A stretch of 64,000 bases of DNA from Chloroflexota bacterium (GCA_016234495.1 JACRBI010000046.1:1-64000); one strand, 5' to 3'; shown: positions 42,558 to 51,460, numbered from the stretch's first letter. The notes: a model not told the origin generated them from the letters alone. A program made the numbers and translations.

Positions 42558-43485
42558 CCCATTTGTCATTTCGTGGCTGCTTGAGGGCGACCCATCCATC
42601 CGCTGGCAAACACAGCGCGACTTGCTAAAGCTGCCGGCATCAAAATATGAATCCGAGCGGAAAAAGATCGCAAAGGAAGGCTGGGGAAAACGCCTGCTAG
42701 ACCTTCAAGATGCAGACGGCCGCTGGGGCGGCGGAATCTACGGCCCAAAGTGGATCTCCACCACGTACACCATGCTGACCTTGCGGCTGCTCGGGTTGCA
42801 GACGAATCATCCGCAGGCGAAGATGGCCTGTAAAATATTTCTCGATAACGGCAGATACACTGATGGGGGCATCAACTTCTTTTCATACTCGTTGAAATAC
42901 AGCGAGACCTGCGTCACCAGCATGATCCTTGCCTTGCTGGCTTACTTCAGCTACCCGGATGAGTATGTTCATTCCATTGCATCGTATCTTGTCAGCCAGC
43001 AGATGCCAGACGGCGGCTGGAATTGCAAGTCATATAAAGGCGCAACACATTCATCCTTTCATACCACCATCTCTGCGCTGGAAGGACTGTTTGAATATGA
43101 AAGCCTGTTTCCAGAAAAAAAGAAAGTCATCACAAAAGTCCGTGAGCGCGGACATGAATTCCTGCTGGCACATCGTTTGTATAAATCACACCGCACAGGA
43201 AAGGTCTTCGATGCAAAGATGACGACCATGCCCTTCCCTCCGCGCTGGAGATTCGACTTCATCCGCGCGCTGGATTATCTCCGCGCCTGTAATGCTCCGC
43301 ACGACGAACGCATGAATGACGCCATTGAACTTTTACAGACGAAACAAAAAAAGGATGGTCTGTGGGCGATGAATAGCGGCATGTCTGGTTTGAAATATTT
43401 TGATCTTGAATCAGCAGGTCAGCCCAGCAGGTGGAATACCTTGCGGGCGCTGCGGATCTTGAATTGGTGGAACAATGAAAAATAA
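42547..43485 (+). CDS. Terpene-cyclase/prenyltransferase-like toroid protein (312 aa)
   Basis: Three QW-type repeats are visible: ADGRWGG, PDGGWNC and KDGLWAM. They are spaced along an all-helical protein like the alpha-alpha toroids of squalene cyclases and prenyltransferase beta subunits. The catalytic DXDD motif of squalene cyclases is not present and the protein is half their size. It is probably a carbohydrate- or ligand-binding toroid, or a distant enzyme of unknown substrate. It overlaps both neighbours (11 bp each side), so it is translationally coupled to the diguanylate cyclase. Confidence 0.75.
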   Translation: MVPDPFVISWLLEGDPSIRWQTQRDLLKLPASKYESERKKIAKEGWGKRLLDLQDADGRWGGGIYGPKWISTTYTMLTLRLLGLQTNHPQAKMACKIFLDNGRYTDGGINFFSYSLKYSETCVTSMILALLAYFSYPDEYVHSIASYLVSQQMPDGGWNCKSYKGATHSSFHTTISALEGLFEYESLFPEKKKVITKVRERGHEFLLAHRLYKSHRTGKVFDAKMTTMPFPPRWRFDFIRALDYLRACNAPHDERMNDAIELLQTKQKKDGLWAMNSGMSGLKYFDLESAGQPSRWNTLRALRILNWWNNEK

Positions 43486-43915
43486 AATCCCCGAATCCTT
43501 TCTTGACCTGGCCAATGCCCCGCGTGTGGCAGCATTGACCACAGTCATGCCGGATGGGCAGCCGCAGACCACCCCGGTCTGGTGTGATTTTGATGGAACC
43601 TTCCTGCGCGTGAATACCATGCGCGGCTTCCGCAAGGAAAAGAATATGCGCGCAAACCCAAAAGTGACGGTGTTGTGCTACGACCCGCGCCAGCCGTTGC
43701 GCTCGCTTGAGATTCGCGGCGAAGTTGTGGAAATGACCGAAGCAGGCGCATTGGAGCATTTGGATCATTTGACGCTGCTGTACACGGGCAAATCACCCTA
43801 TTTTGGCGTGTGCATACCCGCTGAATTAAAAGATACAGAAACGCCGGTTTTGTGCAAAATTCGCCCGCTGCATGTGGTTACGCTGGATGCAAGGAAAAAG
43901 GAGGTTGAGGCATGA
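43475..43915 (+). CDS. PPOX-class F420/flavin-dependent oxidoreductase, copy 1 (146 aa)
   Basis: A split beta-barrel of the pyridoxamine-phosphate-oxidase-like family: VAALTTVMPDGQPQTTPVWCDFDG, then FRKEKNMRANPKVTVLCYDP. These are the cofactor-contact strands of F420- or FMN-binding members. The next gene is a paralogue overlapping by ATGA. Use of F420 is plausible in Chloroflexota but cannot be proven from this sequence. Confidence 0.85.
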   Translation: MKNKIPESFLDLANAPRVAALTTVMPDGQPQTTPVWCDFDGTFLRVNTMRGFRKEKNMRANPKVTVLCYDPRQPLRSLEIRGEVVEMTEAGALEHLDHLTLLYTGKSPYFGVCIPAELKDTETPVLCKIRPLHVVTLDARKKEVEA

Positions 43916-44334
43916 CTCTGCAAGTCCCTGCCTCTCACCTCGATTTGTTGACCCGGCCAATCCATGGCGTATTAACGACCATGATGCCGGACGGCCAGCC
44001 GCAATCCAGCCTTGTATGGTGCGACTACGACGGTGAATGCGCGCGCGTCAATACCACACTGGAACGGCAAAAAGGGATAAACATTAGCAGGAACCCCCGA
44101 GTATCCCTGCTAATCGTTGACCCGGACAATACTGGGCGCTTCATACAAATCCGCGGACAGGCTGAACTGGTTCAGGAAAACGCGCTCATCCACCTTGATA
44201 AGATCACTCGCCAGTACACCAATCACCCGGAATATTATGGATACATCTTTCCGCTTGAAAAAAGAGCGCAGGAAACACGCGTGATCTGCCGCATCCATGC
44301 TGAAAAAATCACCCTGAACGCAATTCATTATTGA
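43912..44334 (+). CDS. PPOX-class F420/flavin-dependent oxidoreductase, copy 2 (140 aa)
   Basis: Same fold and order as copy 1 (GVLTTMMPDGQPQSSLVWCDYDGE, ERQKGINISRNPRVSLLIVDPDN). It is a tandem duplicate that has diverged considerably. The two may form a heterodimer, since family members are dimers with the cofactor at the interface; that is inference. It ends the operon begun at recJ or the diguanylate cyclase. Confidence 0.85.
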   Translation: MTLQVPASHLDLLTRPIHGVLTTMMPDGQPQSSLVWCDYDGECARVNTTLERQKGINISRNPRVSLLIVDPDNTGRFIQIRGQAELVQENALIHLDKITRQYTNHPEYYGYIFPLEKRAQETRVICRIHAEKITLNAIHY

Positions 44335-44531
44335 GGTCACTGCCACCAATCTGAATCAATAACTGGATACCACCCTGCAAGCGTGTGCCCCAGGAAGCGA
44401 AGAAAAAAAAACGAGATGAGAAAATGCCACGAGAAGCAGAATCAACTAACAGGTTGGGCGGAAGCGGAGTTTCGATCCTCCACTTCCAGGACAATAGGTT
44501 TGTTTTTAATCAAATCAATTTCACGGCATGC

Positions 44532-44537
44532 TATACT
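44532..44537 (+). promoter_or_regulatory. Extended -10 promoter before the second sensor pair
   Basis: TGCTATACT is an extended -10 about 40 bp upstream of the solute-binding protein ATG. The 240 bp before the gene hold no ORF with a ribosome site. Confidence 0.5.
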
Positions 44538-44575
44538 GACCGTAGGGTCAAAAAGATAAACTCCGGGAGGTGGAT

Positions 44576-45532
44576 ATGACCTTGCATCAAATATCCACTG
44601 GGGGATTCTCGAAAACATTGAAACGACGTGCTTGGGCAATATTCACGCTTACGGTTCTTTTGGGAACGCTCTCCAGTTGCGGCCAGCAGCCTGAAATTGC
44701 AGGCCCGCAATTTGGAACGGAGCCTGTGTCTCTTGAAGTTCCCATCCTTAGTTTTGCCATTCACCCTCTACATAATCCCGCCAAACTTGTAGAAGCGTAT
44801 CAACCGCTGATCGATTATTTAAACAGCCAGCTGCATGGCGCTCAATTAAAACTTGAGGCGTCAAGGGATTATGCCGAATTTGAGAAAAAATATGGCGAAC
44901 GGGAACCAGAATTCATCCTCCCAAACCCGTGGCAGACATTGCAGGCAATGGAGGTTGGTTACCATGTCATCGGCATGGCTGGAGAGCCGCAGGATTTCAA
45001 GGGCCTGTTCGTGGTACGCAAGGACAGCGGATTAAAAAATCCCGCCGATCTGAAAGGCAAGGCGGTCAGTTATCCATCTCCGACGGCTTTAGCGGCCTGC
45101 ATTATGCCCCAGTACTTTCTGTACGAACACGGCGTCAACATCAATACCGAAATTGAAAACCACTATGTCGGCTCGCAGGAGTCTTCCATCATGAATGCCT
45201 ACATGGGGTTGACAGCGGCCGGCGCAACCTGGCCCCCGCCCTGGAGAGCGTTTCAAAAAGATCATCCGCAGGAAGCATCAGAGTTGGAGGTGATTTGGGA
45301 GACAGAGTCGCTGATTAACAATTCGGTCATGGTGCGCGATGATATTCCCCCGGAAGTGGCGGAGCAAATCAGCAGGCTGCTGATCGGGCTGAGTGAAACA
45401 TCCGAAGGAAAATTGATTCTTGCAGGCATGGAAACAACGCGCTTCCTCCCCGCTTCAGATACCGATTACGACATTGTGCGTCAATACATCGCCACTTTTG
45501 AACTCGCCGTTCGGCCTGTAAAGGATCGCTAA
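44576..45532 (+). CDS. PhnD-like phosphate/phosphonate-type solute-binding lipoprotein (318 aa)
   Basis: The signal peptide ends in LSSC (Cys near residue 35), followed by a type II binding fold of the PhnD/SsuA/transferrin group: YQPLIDYLNSQLHGAQLKLEASRDYAEFEKKY, then ADLKGKAVSYPSPTALAACIMP. I start at ATG 44576, since GGGAGG lies five bases upstream. No ABC transporter genes follow. Instead an HD-GYP sensor starts 2 bp later, so it probably serves as a ligand receptor for that sensor (inference). Confidence 0.87.
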   Translation: MTLHQISTGGFSKTLKRRAWAIFTLTVLLGTLSSCGQQPEIAGPQFGTEPVSLEVPILSFAIHPLHNPAKLVEAYQPLIDYLNSQLHGAQLKLEASRDYAEFEKKYGEREPEFILPNPWQTLQAMEVGYHVIGMAGEPQDFKGLFVVRKDSGLKNPADLKGKAVSYPSPTALAACIMPQYFLYEHGVNINTEIENHYVGSQESSIMNAYMGLTAAGATWPPPWRAFQKDHPQEASELEVIWETESLINNSVMVRDDIPPEVAEQISRLLIGLSETSEGKLILAGMETTRFLPASDTDYDIVRQYIATFELAVRPVKDR

Positions 45533-45534
45533 AG

Positions 45535-47721
45535 ATGGCAAAGCCATCCCGTTTTCTATTCGGTACACTCCGCGGCCGCTTGATTCTAAGTGTGGCACTG
45601 GTACATGCGATCATGATGTCGCTTTTCATTGTTGACCTGACAGTCCGCCAGCGCGATATGCTGTTGAATCGTCAGATCGAGGAAGCAACAGCCCTTTCGC
45701 AAGCCCTCGCAACTTCCAGCGCCGGCTGGATCGCCGCCAATGACATCGCAGGGTTGCAGGAACTGGTGGATGCGCAGGATCTCTATCCTGAAATCCTCTT
45801 TGTGATCCTTGCAGATAAAGATGGGCGCGTTCTTGCAAGCACAGACACATCCCGTCAGGGACAATATATTCTAGACCTGCCTCAAGAAGTTCAATTGACA
45901 GTACTCTCCAGCGCCCCTTCGCTGGTGGATGTTGTCGTCCCTGCCATGATCGCAGGTCGGCATGTGGGCTGGGCGCGCGTGGGTATTGGGCAAACGGCAG
46001 CCAGCGAGGAACTAGCAATAATTGTCAGAAACGGCGTTCTCTATGCGGTTGCGGCAATTCTGATCGGCTCGGTCATTGCCTGGTTTATGGGAAACCAGAT
46101 CACCAAGCGGCTCTACGCCATTCAAGAGACCATGGACGCGATCCGCACTGGCAATCCTCTGGCCCGTTCCACTCTTTCAGGCAAAGATGAGCCGGCGCTC
46201 ATGGCGCAAGAGTTCAATTCCATGCTCGACAATCTGGAAGAGCGCAGCGCTGAACTGCGCCGCACAAATACTCTCATGAACATGATGGTCGAGAATATCC
46301 CAAATATGATCTTTCTCAAGGACGCCAGGGAACTTCGATTCGTCCTGTTTAATCAAGCCGGAGAGGATTTGCTCGGCTATTCCAGGAATGATCTACTTGG
46401 GAAGAATGACTACGATTTTTTCCCGAAGGAACAGGCTGATTTTTTTACCGACATGGACCGGACGGTGCTCAATGGACATGCCGTGGTGGATATCCCGCAA
46501 GAACCTTTGCAAACGCGCCACAAGGGACTGCGCACCCTGCACACGAAAAAGGTGCCGCTGCTGGATGCCAACGGTGTTCCGGAATATCTGCTGGGCATCT
46601 CCGAAGACATCACTGAGCGCGAACGGGCAAAACTGCAGATCGAAAAACAACTAAAACGATTGAGCGCTTTGCGCGCCATTGATATTGTCATTAAATCCAG
46701 TTTTGATTTGAAGAACACGTTGAAAGTTTTATTAACCCAGCTTGCCGTCCAACTCAAGGCAGACGCCGCATCCATACTTTTGTTCAACAAGGAAACACTT
46801 ACCCTTTCCTACTCTGCCGGGCACGGTTTTCGTTCCACTGCCATACACAATATAAAACTTAAATACGGTGAAAGCCTGGCAGGTCAGATCCTGCTTGAAA
46901 GGGAAGTCATCCATATTTCTGATTTGAGAAAAACAGAAAACGAAATCAGGCCTGCTTTGGCAGGCGAAGATTTTATTTCTTATGTAGGAGTGCCGCTGGT
47001 CGCAAAAGGTGAAGCAGTGGGTGTGCTGGAAATCTTCCAGCGCACTGAACTCAACCCCGACCCTGATTGGTTTGAATTTCTCGATACGCTTGCGGGACAG
47101 GCTGCCATCGCCATTGACAACACCGGACTTTTCGAAAACCTGCAGCGATCCAACCTCGAGCTCACCCTGGCTTACGAAGCCACGATTGAAGGATGGTCGC
47201 AGGCACTGGATTTGCGCGATAAAGAGACCGAGGGGCATACCCAGCGCGTCGCAGCCATGACCGAGAAGCTGGCAAAGCAAATGGGCATTCCCGACTCTGA
47301 GATAATTCACATCCGCCGCGGCGCTTTATTACATGATATCGGCAAGTTGAGCGTGCCTGACAACATCCTTTTCAAAGCTGATAAATTAACAGAGGAAGAA
47401 TGGCAGATCATGCGCCAGCATCCAGTCAACGCAAAAAAAATGCTTACCCCGATCGCGTACTTAAAGCAGGCGCTCGAAATTCCCAGCTACCACCATGAAA
47501 AATGGGACGGCAGCGGCTACCCCAACGGATTGCGCGGAGAACAAATACCGCTTTCCGCGCGCATCTTCGCCATCGTGGATGTTTTCGACGCCATCACCAG
47601 CGACCGCCCCTATCGCAAGGCGTGGACGGATGAGCAGGCCTTCAATTACATCCGCGAACAAAGCGGCACACATTTCGATCCGCAGGTTGTGGAAAAGTTT
47701 TTGGAGTTTAGAGAAGGATAA
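45535..47721 (+). CDS. Membrane HD-GYP phosphodiesterase with HAMP, PAS and GAF domains (728 aa)
   Basis: Two membrane helices (about 15-33 and 160-185) enclose an extracytoplasmic sensor of about 125 residues. HAMP (about 186-240), PAS (about 245-365), GAF (about 390-545) and HD-GYP domains follow. The HD pair is in LLHDIGKL near 600, and HHEKWDGSGYPNGLRG near 652 is the full HD-GYP signature, so c-di-GMP hydrolysis is expected. It is coupled to the preceding solute-binding protein. Together with the diguanylate cyclase at 40869 it suggests local c-di-GMP control. Confidence 0.95.
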   Translation: MAKPSRFLFGTLRGRLILSVALVHAIMMSLFIVDLTVRQRDMLLNRQIEEATALSQALATSSAGWIAANDIAGLQELVDAQDLYPEILFVILADKDGRVLASTDTSRQGQYILDLPQEVQLTVLSSAPSLVDVVVPAMIAGRHVGWARVGIGQTAASEELAIIVRNGVLYAVAAILIGSVIAWFMGNQITKRLYAIQETMDAIRTGNPLARSTLSGKDEPALMAQEFNSMLDNLEERSAELRRTNTLMNMMVENIPNMIFLKDARELRFVLFNQAGEDLLGYSRNDLLGKNDYDFFPKEQADFFTDMDRTVLNGHAVVDIPQEPLQTRHKGLRTLHTKKVPLLDANGVPEYLLGISEDITERERAKLQIEKQLKRLSALRAIDIVIKSSFDLKNTLKVLLTQLAVQLKADAASILLFNKETLTLSYSAGHGFRSTAIHNIKLKYGESLAGQILLEREVIHISDLRKTENEIRPALAGEDFISYVGVPLVAKGEAVGVLEIFQRTELNPDPDWFEFLDTLAGQAAIAIDNTGLFENLQRSNLELTLAYEATIEGWSQALDLRDKETEGHTQRVAAMTEKLAKQMGIPDSEIIHIRRGALLHDIGKLSVPDNILFKADKLTEEEWQIMRQHPVNAKKMLTPIAYLKQALEIPSYHHEKWDGSGYPNGLRGEQIPLSARIFAIVDVFDAITSDRPYRKAWTDEQAFNYIREQSGTHFDPQVVEKFLEFREG

Positions 47722-47758
47722 AAGAGAGAATCACGATTCTGGCGTGACCCTCTTTGCA

Positions 47759-49585
47759 TTAAATCAACGGCAATCCCAACTCTTTCAATTTCTCTTTCGT
47801 CGGCACACCTTTCTCATCCCAGCCGCGCAGTTGATAAAACTCGGGCAGCATCTTATCGAGTTCCACCACCTTGCCTTTGGCAGGACCGTCCGGAAGCGGC
47901 TCGTGCAACATGCGGTGCGGAAGTGTATCTTCGGTAGAGCCAGCCTTGAGCAGGAACATGCGCTCGAGGTTGTAGACTCGCTCGGCGGCTTTTAACGCTT
48001 CTTCGGGAGTGTAATCCGCGCCTGTCGAAAGATTCATCATATCCGCAAGACGCTGTGGCAGAATCATGCGATCTTTGCTGAAAGCGTAACGAATGGCAAC
48101 GAAGACGCACAAACCAGACGAGTCCATCAACGCAAAAGAATCTTCAAAATGTTTGACGAGTTCAGGCTTGCCTTCGGTCGTGAGCGGATTCTCTTTAACA
48201 GGCACACCGAAGACTTCTTCATACGCCACATCGCCTTCCATGTGTGATGCGCCCTTGTTGGATGTGGCGTACAACAAGCCCATGCCCTGCGAGCCGCGCG
48301 GATCGTAGCCGGGGAATTCCTGCTTGCGCGTGGTGACGGCAATTTCGGGATGGCCATATTTTTCAGCAAGGCGATAACTGCCCTGTGCGAGGTCTTTTCC
48401 AAAGCCTTCCATGTAAGCCATCTTGCGAATCATTTCAATCATCGCGTCGTGGTCGCCGAACTTAAGCGGCTGACCAATCACACTTTCTGGGATATATCCC
48501 TTCTCATACATTTCCATCGCGGCGGCAATCGTCATGCCGGTGGTGATGGTGTCCATGCCGTATTCGTTGCACAAATAATTTGCTTTCAAAAGCGCGGCGA
48601 GATCACTCACACCACAGCCTGTACCGAGGGATGAAATGGTTTCATACTCAGGACCTTCGCCCTTGCCTTTATATGGCCCATCCGGCACTTCGGTCAACCG
48701 TCCGCACGAAAGCGGACAGCGATAACAGGGCGTGTGACGAATCAAATATTGATTCTTGAGAGCGTCACCGTCAATGTTATTCACGCTCTCAAATGTGCCT
48801 TGCAAAAAATTTCTCGTCGGCAAAATACCGAGCGTGTTCGTCACTTGCGGTACATACGACGTTCCGTAAATGCGCATGTTCGAGCCCTTCTTCACATCCG
48901 CGCCCACGTTCTTCGACGTGTCCACGCTCAACGCGCGCATCCCTTCGGCATCGAACAGCGGCGGATTTTTATTTCCCATCGCCACCACCGCCTTAAGATT
49001 CTTCGATCCCATCACAGCGCCGACTCCAGAACGAGCCGCGGCGCGATGTTTGTCATTCATGATCGCCGCCATCAACGCAAGGTTCTCACCCGCAGGGCCA
49101 ATACATGCGACTCTCGCATCAGCGGATGTTTCAGCCTTTAGGATATCTGTGGTCTCATGTGTATCCTTGCCCCAAACATGCGCCGCAGACCTGACCTCGA
49201 TCTGGTCTTCGTTTACGAAGAGATATACCGGCTCTGATGATTTCCCCTCAAAGATGAACATGTCGAATCCTGTGCGTTTCATCCACGTTGGGAATTCGCC
49301 GCCCGAGTTTGAGTGCGCCAGCGCGCCCGTCAGCGGGGACTTGGTCACCACCATGTAGCGATTCCCCGTCGGCGCAGGAGTCGCGGTCAACGGGCCAGTG
49401 GCGAAGATGAGCATGTTCTCCGGCGAAAGCGGATCAGCCATCGGATCCATCTCTTTATAAAGATAATGGATCGCCCATCCGCGCCCGCCAAGATAATCGC
49501 GCGCAATCTTCGGGTCAACATCTTCCTGGGTTACTTTTTTGGTGGTGAGGTTTACTCGTAGGATTTTTAGGTGCCAGCCGTACAT
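47759..49585 (-). CDS. Aldehyde:ferredoxin oxidoreductase, tungsten pterin type (608 aa)
   Basis: The enzyme oxidises aldehydes or reduces acids with ferredoxin. The N-terminus MYGWHLKILRVNLTTKK, then GGRGWAIHYLY and AHSNSGGEFPTWMKRTGFD, are AOR signatures. The iron-sulfur ligands are CYRCPLSC (CxxCxxxC) plus the Cys in DSSGLC. I start at ATG 49585 after AGGAG; a longer frame to 49657 lacks similarity. A MoaD-like gene lies upstream on the same strand. The metal could be tungsten or molybdenum. The substrate is open. Confidence 0.93.
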   Translation of the reverse strand: MYGWHLKILRVNLTTKKVTQEDVDPKIARDYLGGRGWAIHYLYKEMDPMADPLSPENMLIFATGPLTATPAPTGNRYMVVTKSPLTGALAHSNSGGEFPTWMKRTGFDMFIFEGKSSEPVYLFVNEDQIEVRSAAHVWGKDTHETTDILKAETSADARVACIGPAGENLALMAAIMNDKHRAAARSGVGAVMGSKNLKAVVAMGNKNPPLFDAEGMRALSVDTSKNVGADVKKGSNMRIYGTSYVPQVTNTLGILPTRNFLQGTFESVNNIDGDALKNQYLIRHTPCYRCPLSCGRLTEVPDGPYKGKGEGPEYETISSLGTGCGVSDLAALLKANYLCNEYGMDTITTGMTIAAAMEMYEKGYIPESVIGQPLKFGDHDAMIEMIRKMAYMEGFGKDLAQGSYRLAEKYGHPEIAVTTRKQEFPGYDPRGSQGMGLLYATSNKGASHMEGDVAYEEVFGVPVKENPLTTEGKPELVKHFEDSFALMDSSGLCVFVAIRYAFSKDRMILPQRLADMMNLSTGADYTPEEALKAAERVYNLERMFLLKAGSTEDTLPHRMLHEPLPDGPAKGKVVELDKMLPEFYQLRGWDEKGVPTKEKLKELGLPLI

Positions 49586-49681
49586 GGGAGTTCTCCTATG
49601 GGGAAAGGATGAATGATGAAACTTGGTCGAAGGTCTAAAATCAAACGTCTTTACCATCGCGCCGCTTTGTGGTGAAAAAGA

Positions 49682-49921
49682 TTATCCGCCGGCAATCGCG
49701 GAAAAAGCCGTGACCATATCGCCTTCGTGAAGCGGCGTGGACATATCAACAGTCAAACCGTTCAACACAATCACGCTTTCATCATTGAGGGGAATATCAA
49801 AACGTGAGATCGCCTCATAAACCGTCGTCCCAACGGGGACATCCAACTCCACCACTCCGTTCTTTGCTTCGGGCGGAAGAACTTCACGGTAGTTGGCGAT
49901 CAGTTTGACGCGGATCATCAT
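49682..49921 (-). CDS. MoaD/ThiS-like sulfur carrier protein (79 aa)
   Basis: A ubiquitin-fold protein ending in GG (AIAGG), the thiocarboxylate site, with LHEGDMVTAFSAIAGG typical of MoaD. It lies upstream of the aldehyde oxidoreductase gene on the same strand with a 96-bp gap. It likely supplies sulfur for the tungsto- or molybdopterin of that enzyme. Two ATG codons are adjacent. A -10 box ends seven bases before the first and there is no ribosome site, so it may be leaderless. Confidence 0.88.
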   Translation of the reverse strand: MMIRVKLIANYREVLPPEAKNGVVELDVPVGTTVYEAISRFDIPLNDESVIVLNGLTVDMSTPLHEGDMVTAFSAIAGG

Positions 49922-49927
49922 TTGTGA

Positions 49928-50019
49928 ATTTTAGCATGAAAGCAAATAAATCACCTCCATGAAACGATGGAGGAAACCATCCCCGTAGCTCACGGCGGCA
50001 TCAGCATTTATGCTAAAAT
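49928..50019. promoter_or_regulatory. Mirror-image divergent promoters for the moaD-like gene and smpB
   Basis: TGCTAAAAT occurs on both strands (minus strand 49936-49928, plus strand 50011-50019). Each is an extended -10 ending about 6-8 bases before its gene's start codon. A hairpin CCTCCAT/ATGGAGG (49954-49973) lies between them. Confidence 0.6.
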
Positions 50020-50025
50020 CACCCT

Positions 50026-50487
50026 GTGACAGAAAACATAAAAATCATCGCAACCAATCGCAAAGCAAGCTTCGAATACTTCTTAATGGAAAAATTCGAG
50101 GCAGGGCTTGTCTTGCACGGCTCGGAGATTAAATCCATCCGCGCAGGGCAGATCAGCATTCAAGAATCCTATGTGGACGTGCCCAATGGACAGGAAGCCT
50201 GGCTCATTGAGTCTCACATTGCCCCGTATGAGCAGGCGGGACAATTCTTCAATCACGAGCCCAAGCGAAAACGAAAATTACTCCTGCACAAAAAACAGAT
50301 CCGTGAGATCTGGAATGACATTCGCATCAAAGGAATGACGGTTGTGCCAACACGCGTGTACCTCAAGGACGGCCACGCAAAGATAGAAATTGCCCTCGCT
50401 AAAGGCAAAAAAGCATACGACAAGCGCGCCACCATAGCCAAGCGCGATGAAGCGCGAGACAGCGAAAGAGCATCGAGAACAAGGTAG
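50026..50487 (+). CDS. smpB: SsrA-binding protein SmpB
   Basis: SmpB brings tmRNA to stalled ribosomes. Diagnostic segments are ATNRKASFEYFLMEKFEAGLVL, GSEIKSIRAGQISIQESYV and KAKIEIALAKGKKAYDKR-like near the end. The C-terminal tail is basic, as required for decoding-centre binding. The start codon is GTG, six bases after TAAAAT and without a ribosome site, so the mRNA is probably leaderless. Length 153 is normal. No tmRNA gene is visible in the window. Confidence 0.97.
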   Translation: MTENIKIIATNRKASFEYFLMEKFEAGLVLHGSEIKSIRAGQISIQESYVDVPNGQEAWLIESHIAPYEQAGQFFNHEPKRKRKLLLHKKQIREIWNDIRIKGMTVVPTRVYLKDGHAKIEIALAKGKKAYDKRATIAKRDEARDSERASRTR

Positions 50488-50516
50488 CAACAGGCAATCG
50501 ACGAGGAGACTCAAAC

Positions 50517-51299
50517 ATGCCACCATCAACCATCGGCGGAATTAACCTGCTCCCCGAATCAGAAAAACGCGCGATTTATTCACGCTATATTCCATCCCTG
50601 CTTTTGGAGAAGTACAACATCCCGCCGCTCACCTCCGCCGCTGGATACAACCTTTTGCAGTTTCGTTTCGCAAGTGGTTCAACAGACGTAGAAATGCGCC
50701 TGTTCCATGAAATCAACTTTCCCGACCCGATTCTTTACGCGCACCTGACCGACACCATGAACGGTCAAATCCACGTTTTGCTTTACATTCTCAACGACCC
50801 GGCGTCTCTGCGCTTTGATGTGGACAAAATGCCAAACGGTTCACCCACAAAGTTCGGGACGCTGCAGAGAAACATCGAAGCTGAGAAATCTGCGCTCGAG
50901 GCTGGGCTGGCTCCGGGTCAGGTAAGACGCGGATTAAGATTGTTAGGTCAGGCTATCGATGCCTTCGAGGGTTTCATCTCCGCGCTTGGCCATGACATGT
51001 ATTTCGTGGAGCCTTTGTACTATCACAACGCAGTCATTTTCGAACGCTATGGCTTTGCCTACCAAATGGGCAAACGTCTGATGGACAGCATCCACAAAGG
51101 ATTTCAAAGCGACGGAGATTTAACCGCGCAGCTTGACGGCTCAACTCCATTCCGCCAAACCGAAGCAGCAAATGAAATACGCAAGCGCTCATGGGCAATC
51201 CATGATGGGATTCTTGGCGAGCCATTCACAAATGTAACCATGTATAAACGTGTGGGGGTTTCAGCCGGGATCAACACTACGCCAGACTGTAAATGGTAA
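50517..51299 (+). CDS. Conserved hypothetical protein (260 aa)
   Basis: A soluble protein with no recognised motif. It begins MPPSTIGGINLLPESEKRAI and contains several Tyr/His-rich segments (LGHDMYFVEPLYYHNAVIFERYGF) and an IHDGILGEPFTNVTMYKR end. It follows smpB by 29 bp on the same strand and has a ribosome site (GAGGAG). A strong terminator follows. Function cannot be assigned. Confidence 0.75.
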   Translation: MPPSTIGGINLLPESEKRAIYSRYIPSLLLEKYNIPPLTSAAGYNLLQFRFASGSTDVEMRLFHEINFPDPILYAHLTDTMNGQIHVLLYILNDPASLRFDVDKMPNGSPTKFGTLQRNIEAEKSALEAGLAPGQVRRGLRLLGQAIDAFEGFISALGHDMYFVEPLYYHNAVIFERYGFAYQMGKRLMDSIHKGFQSDGDLTAQLDGSTPFRQTEAANEIRKRSWAIHDGILGEPFTNVTMYKRVGVSAGINTTPDCKW

Positions 51300-51308
51300 C
51301 GATCGATC

Positions 51309-51339
51309 AAACAAAAAAGAGACCTCACGGTCTCTTTTT
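51309..51339. terminator. Bidirectional terminator between the unknown gene and tRNA-fMet
   Basis: AAAAGAGACC-TCAC-GGTCTCTTTT gives a 10-bp stem with A-runs and T-runs on both sides. It can end the plus-strand transcript and the minus-strand tRNA. Confidence 0.88.
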
Positions 51340-51344
51340 ATTAG

Positions 51345-51416
51345 TAGCGGGGACAGGACTTGAACCTGTGACCTTCGGGTTATGAGCCCGACGAGCTGCC
51401 ACTGCTCCACCCCGCA
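51345..51416 (-). tRNA. Initiator tRNA-Met (anticodon CAT)
   Basis: On the minus strand a full cloverleaf forms: acceptor arms GCGGGG/CCCCGC, D stem GAGC/GCTC, anticodon stem TCGGG/CCCGA around CTCATAA, and T stem ACAGG/CCTGT with TTCAAGT. Initiator marks are the unpaired first base pair (T1 with T72), the A11-T24 pair and three G-C pairs next to the anticodon loop. The 3' CCA is not encoded. The D loop is short. Confidence 0.95.
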
Positions 51417-51430
51417 TCGGATGGACGCAG

Positions 51431-51460
51431 ATATTACCACAACCACGAAAGAAGAGTCAA
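51431..51460 (-). promoter_or_regulatory. Promoter of tRNA-fMet
   Basis: TTGACT and TAATAT are 18 bp apart on the minus strand, about 14 bp before the tRNA 5' end. Confidence 0.75.

Noticed and set aside
44385-44579. Plus-strand ORF of 64 codons
   Set aside because: It lies across the promoter region of the PhnD-like gene, lacks a ribosome site and has no family resemblance.
51345-51416. Elongator tRNA-Met
   Set aside because: The unpaired position 1-72, A11-T24 and three G-C pairs by the anticodon loop mark the initiator type.
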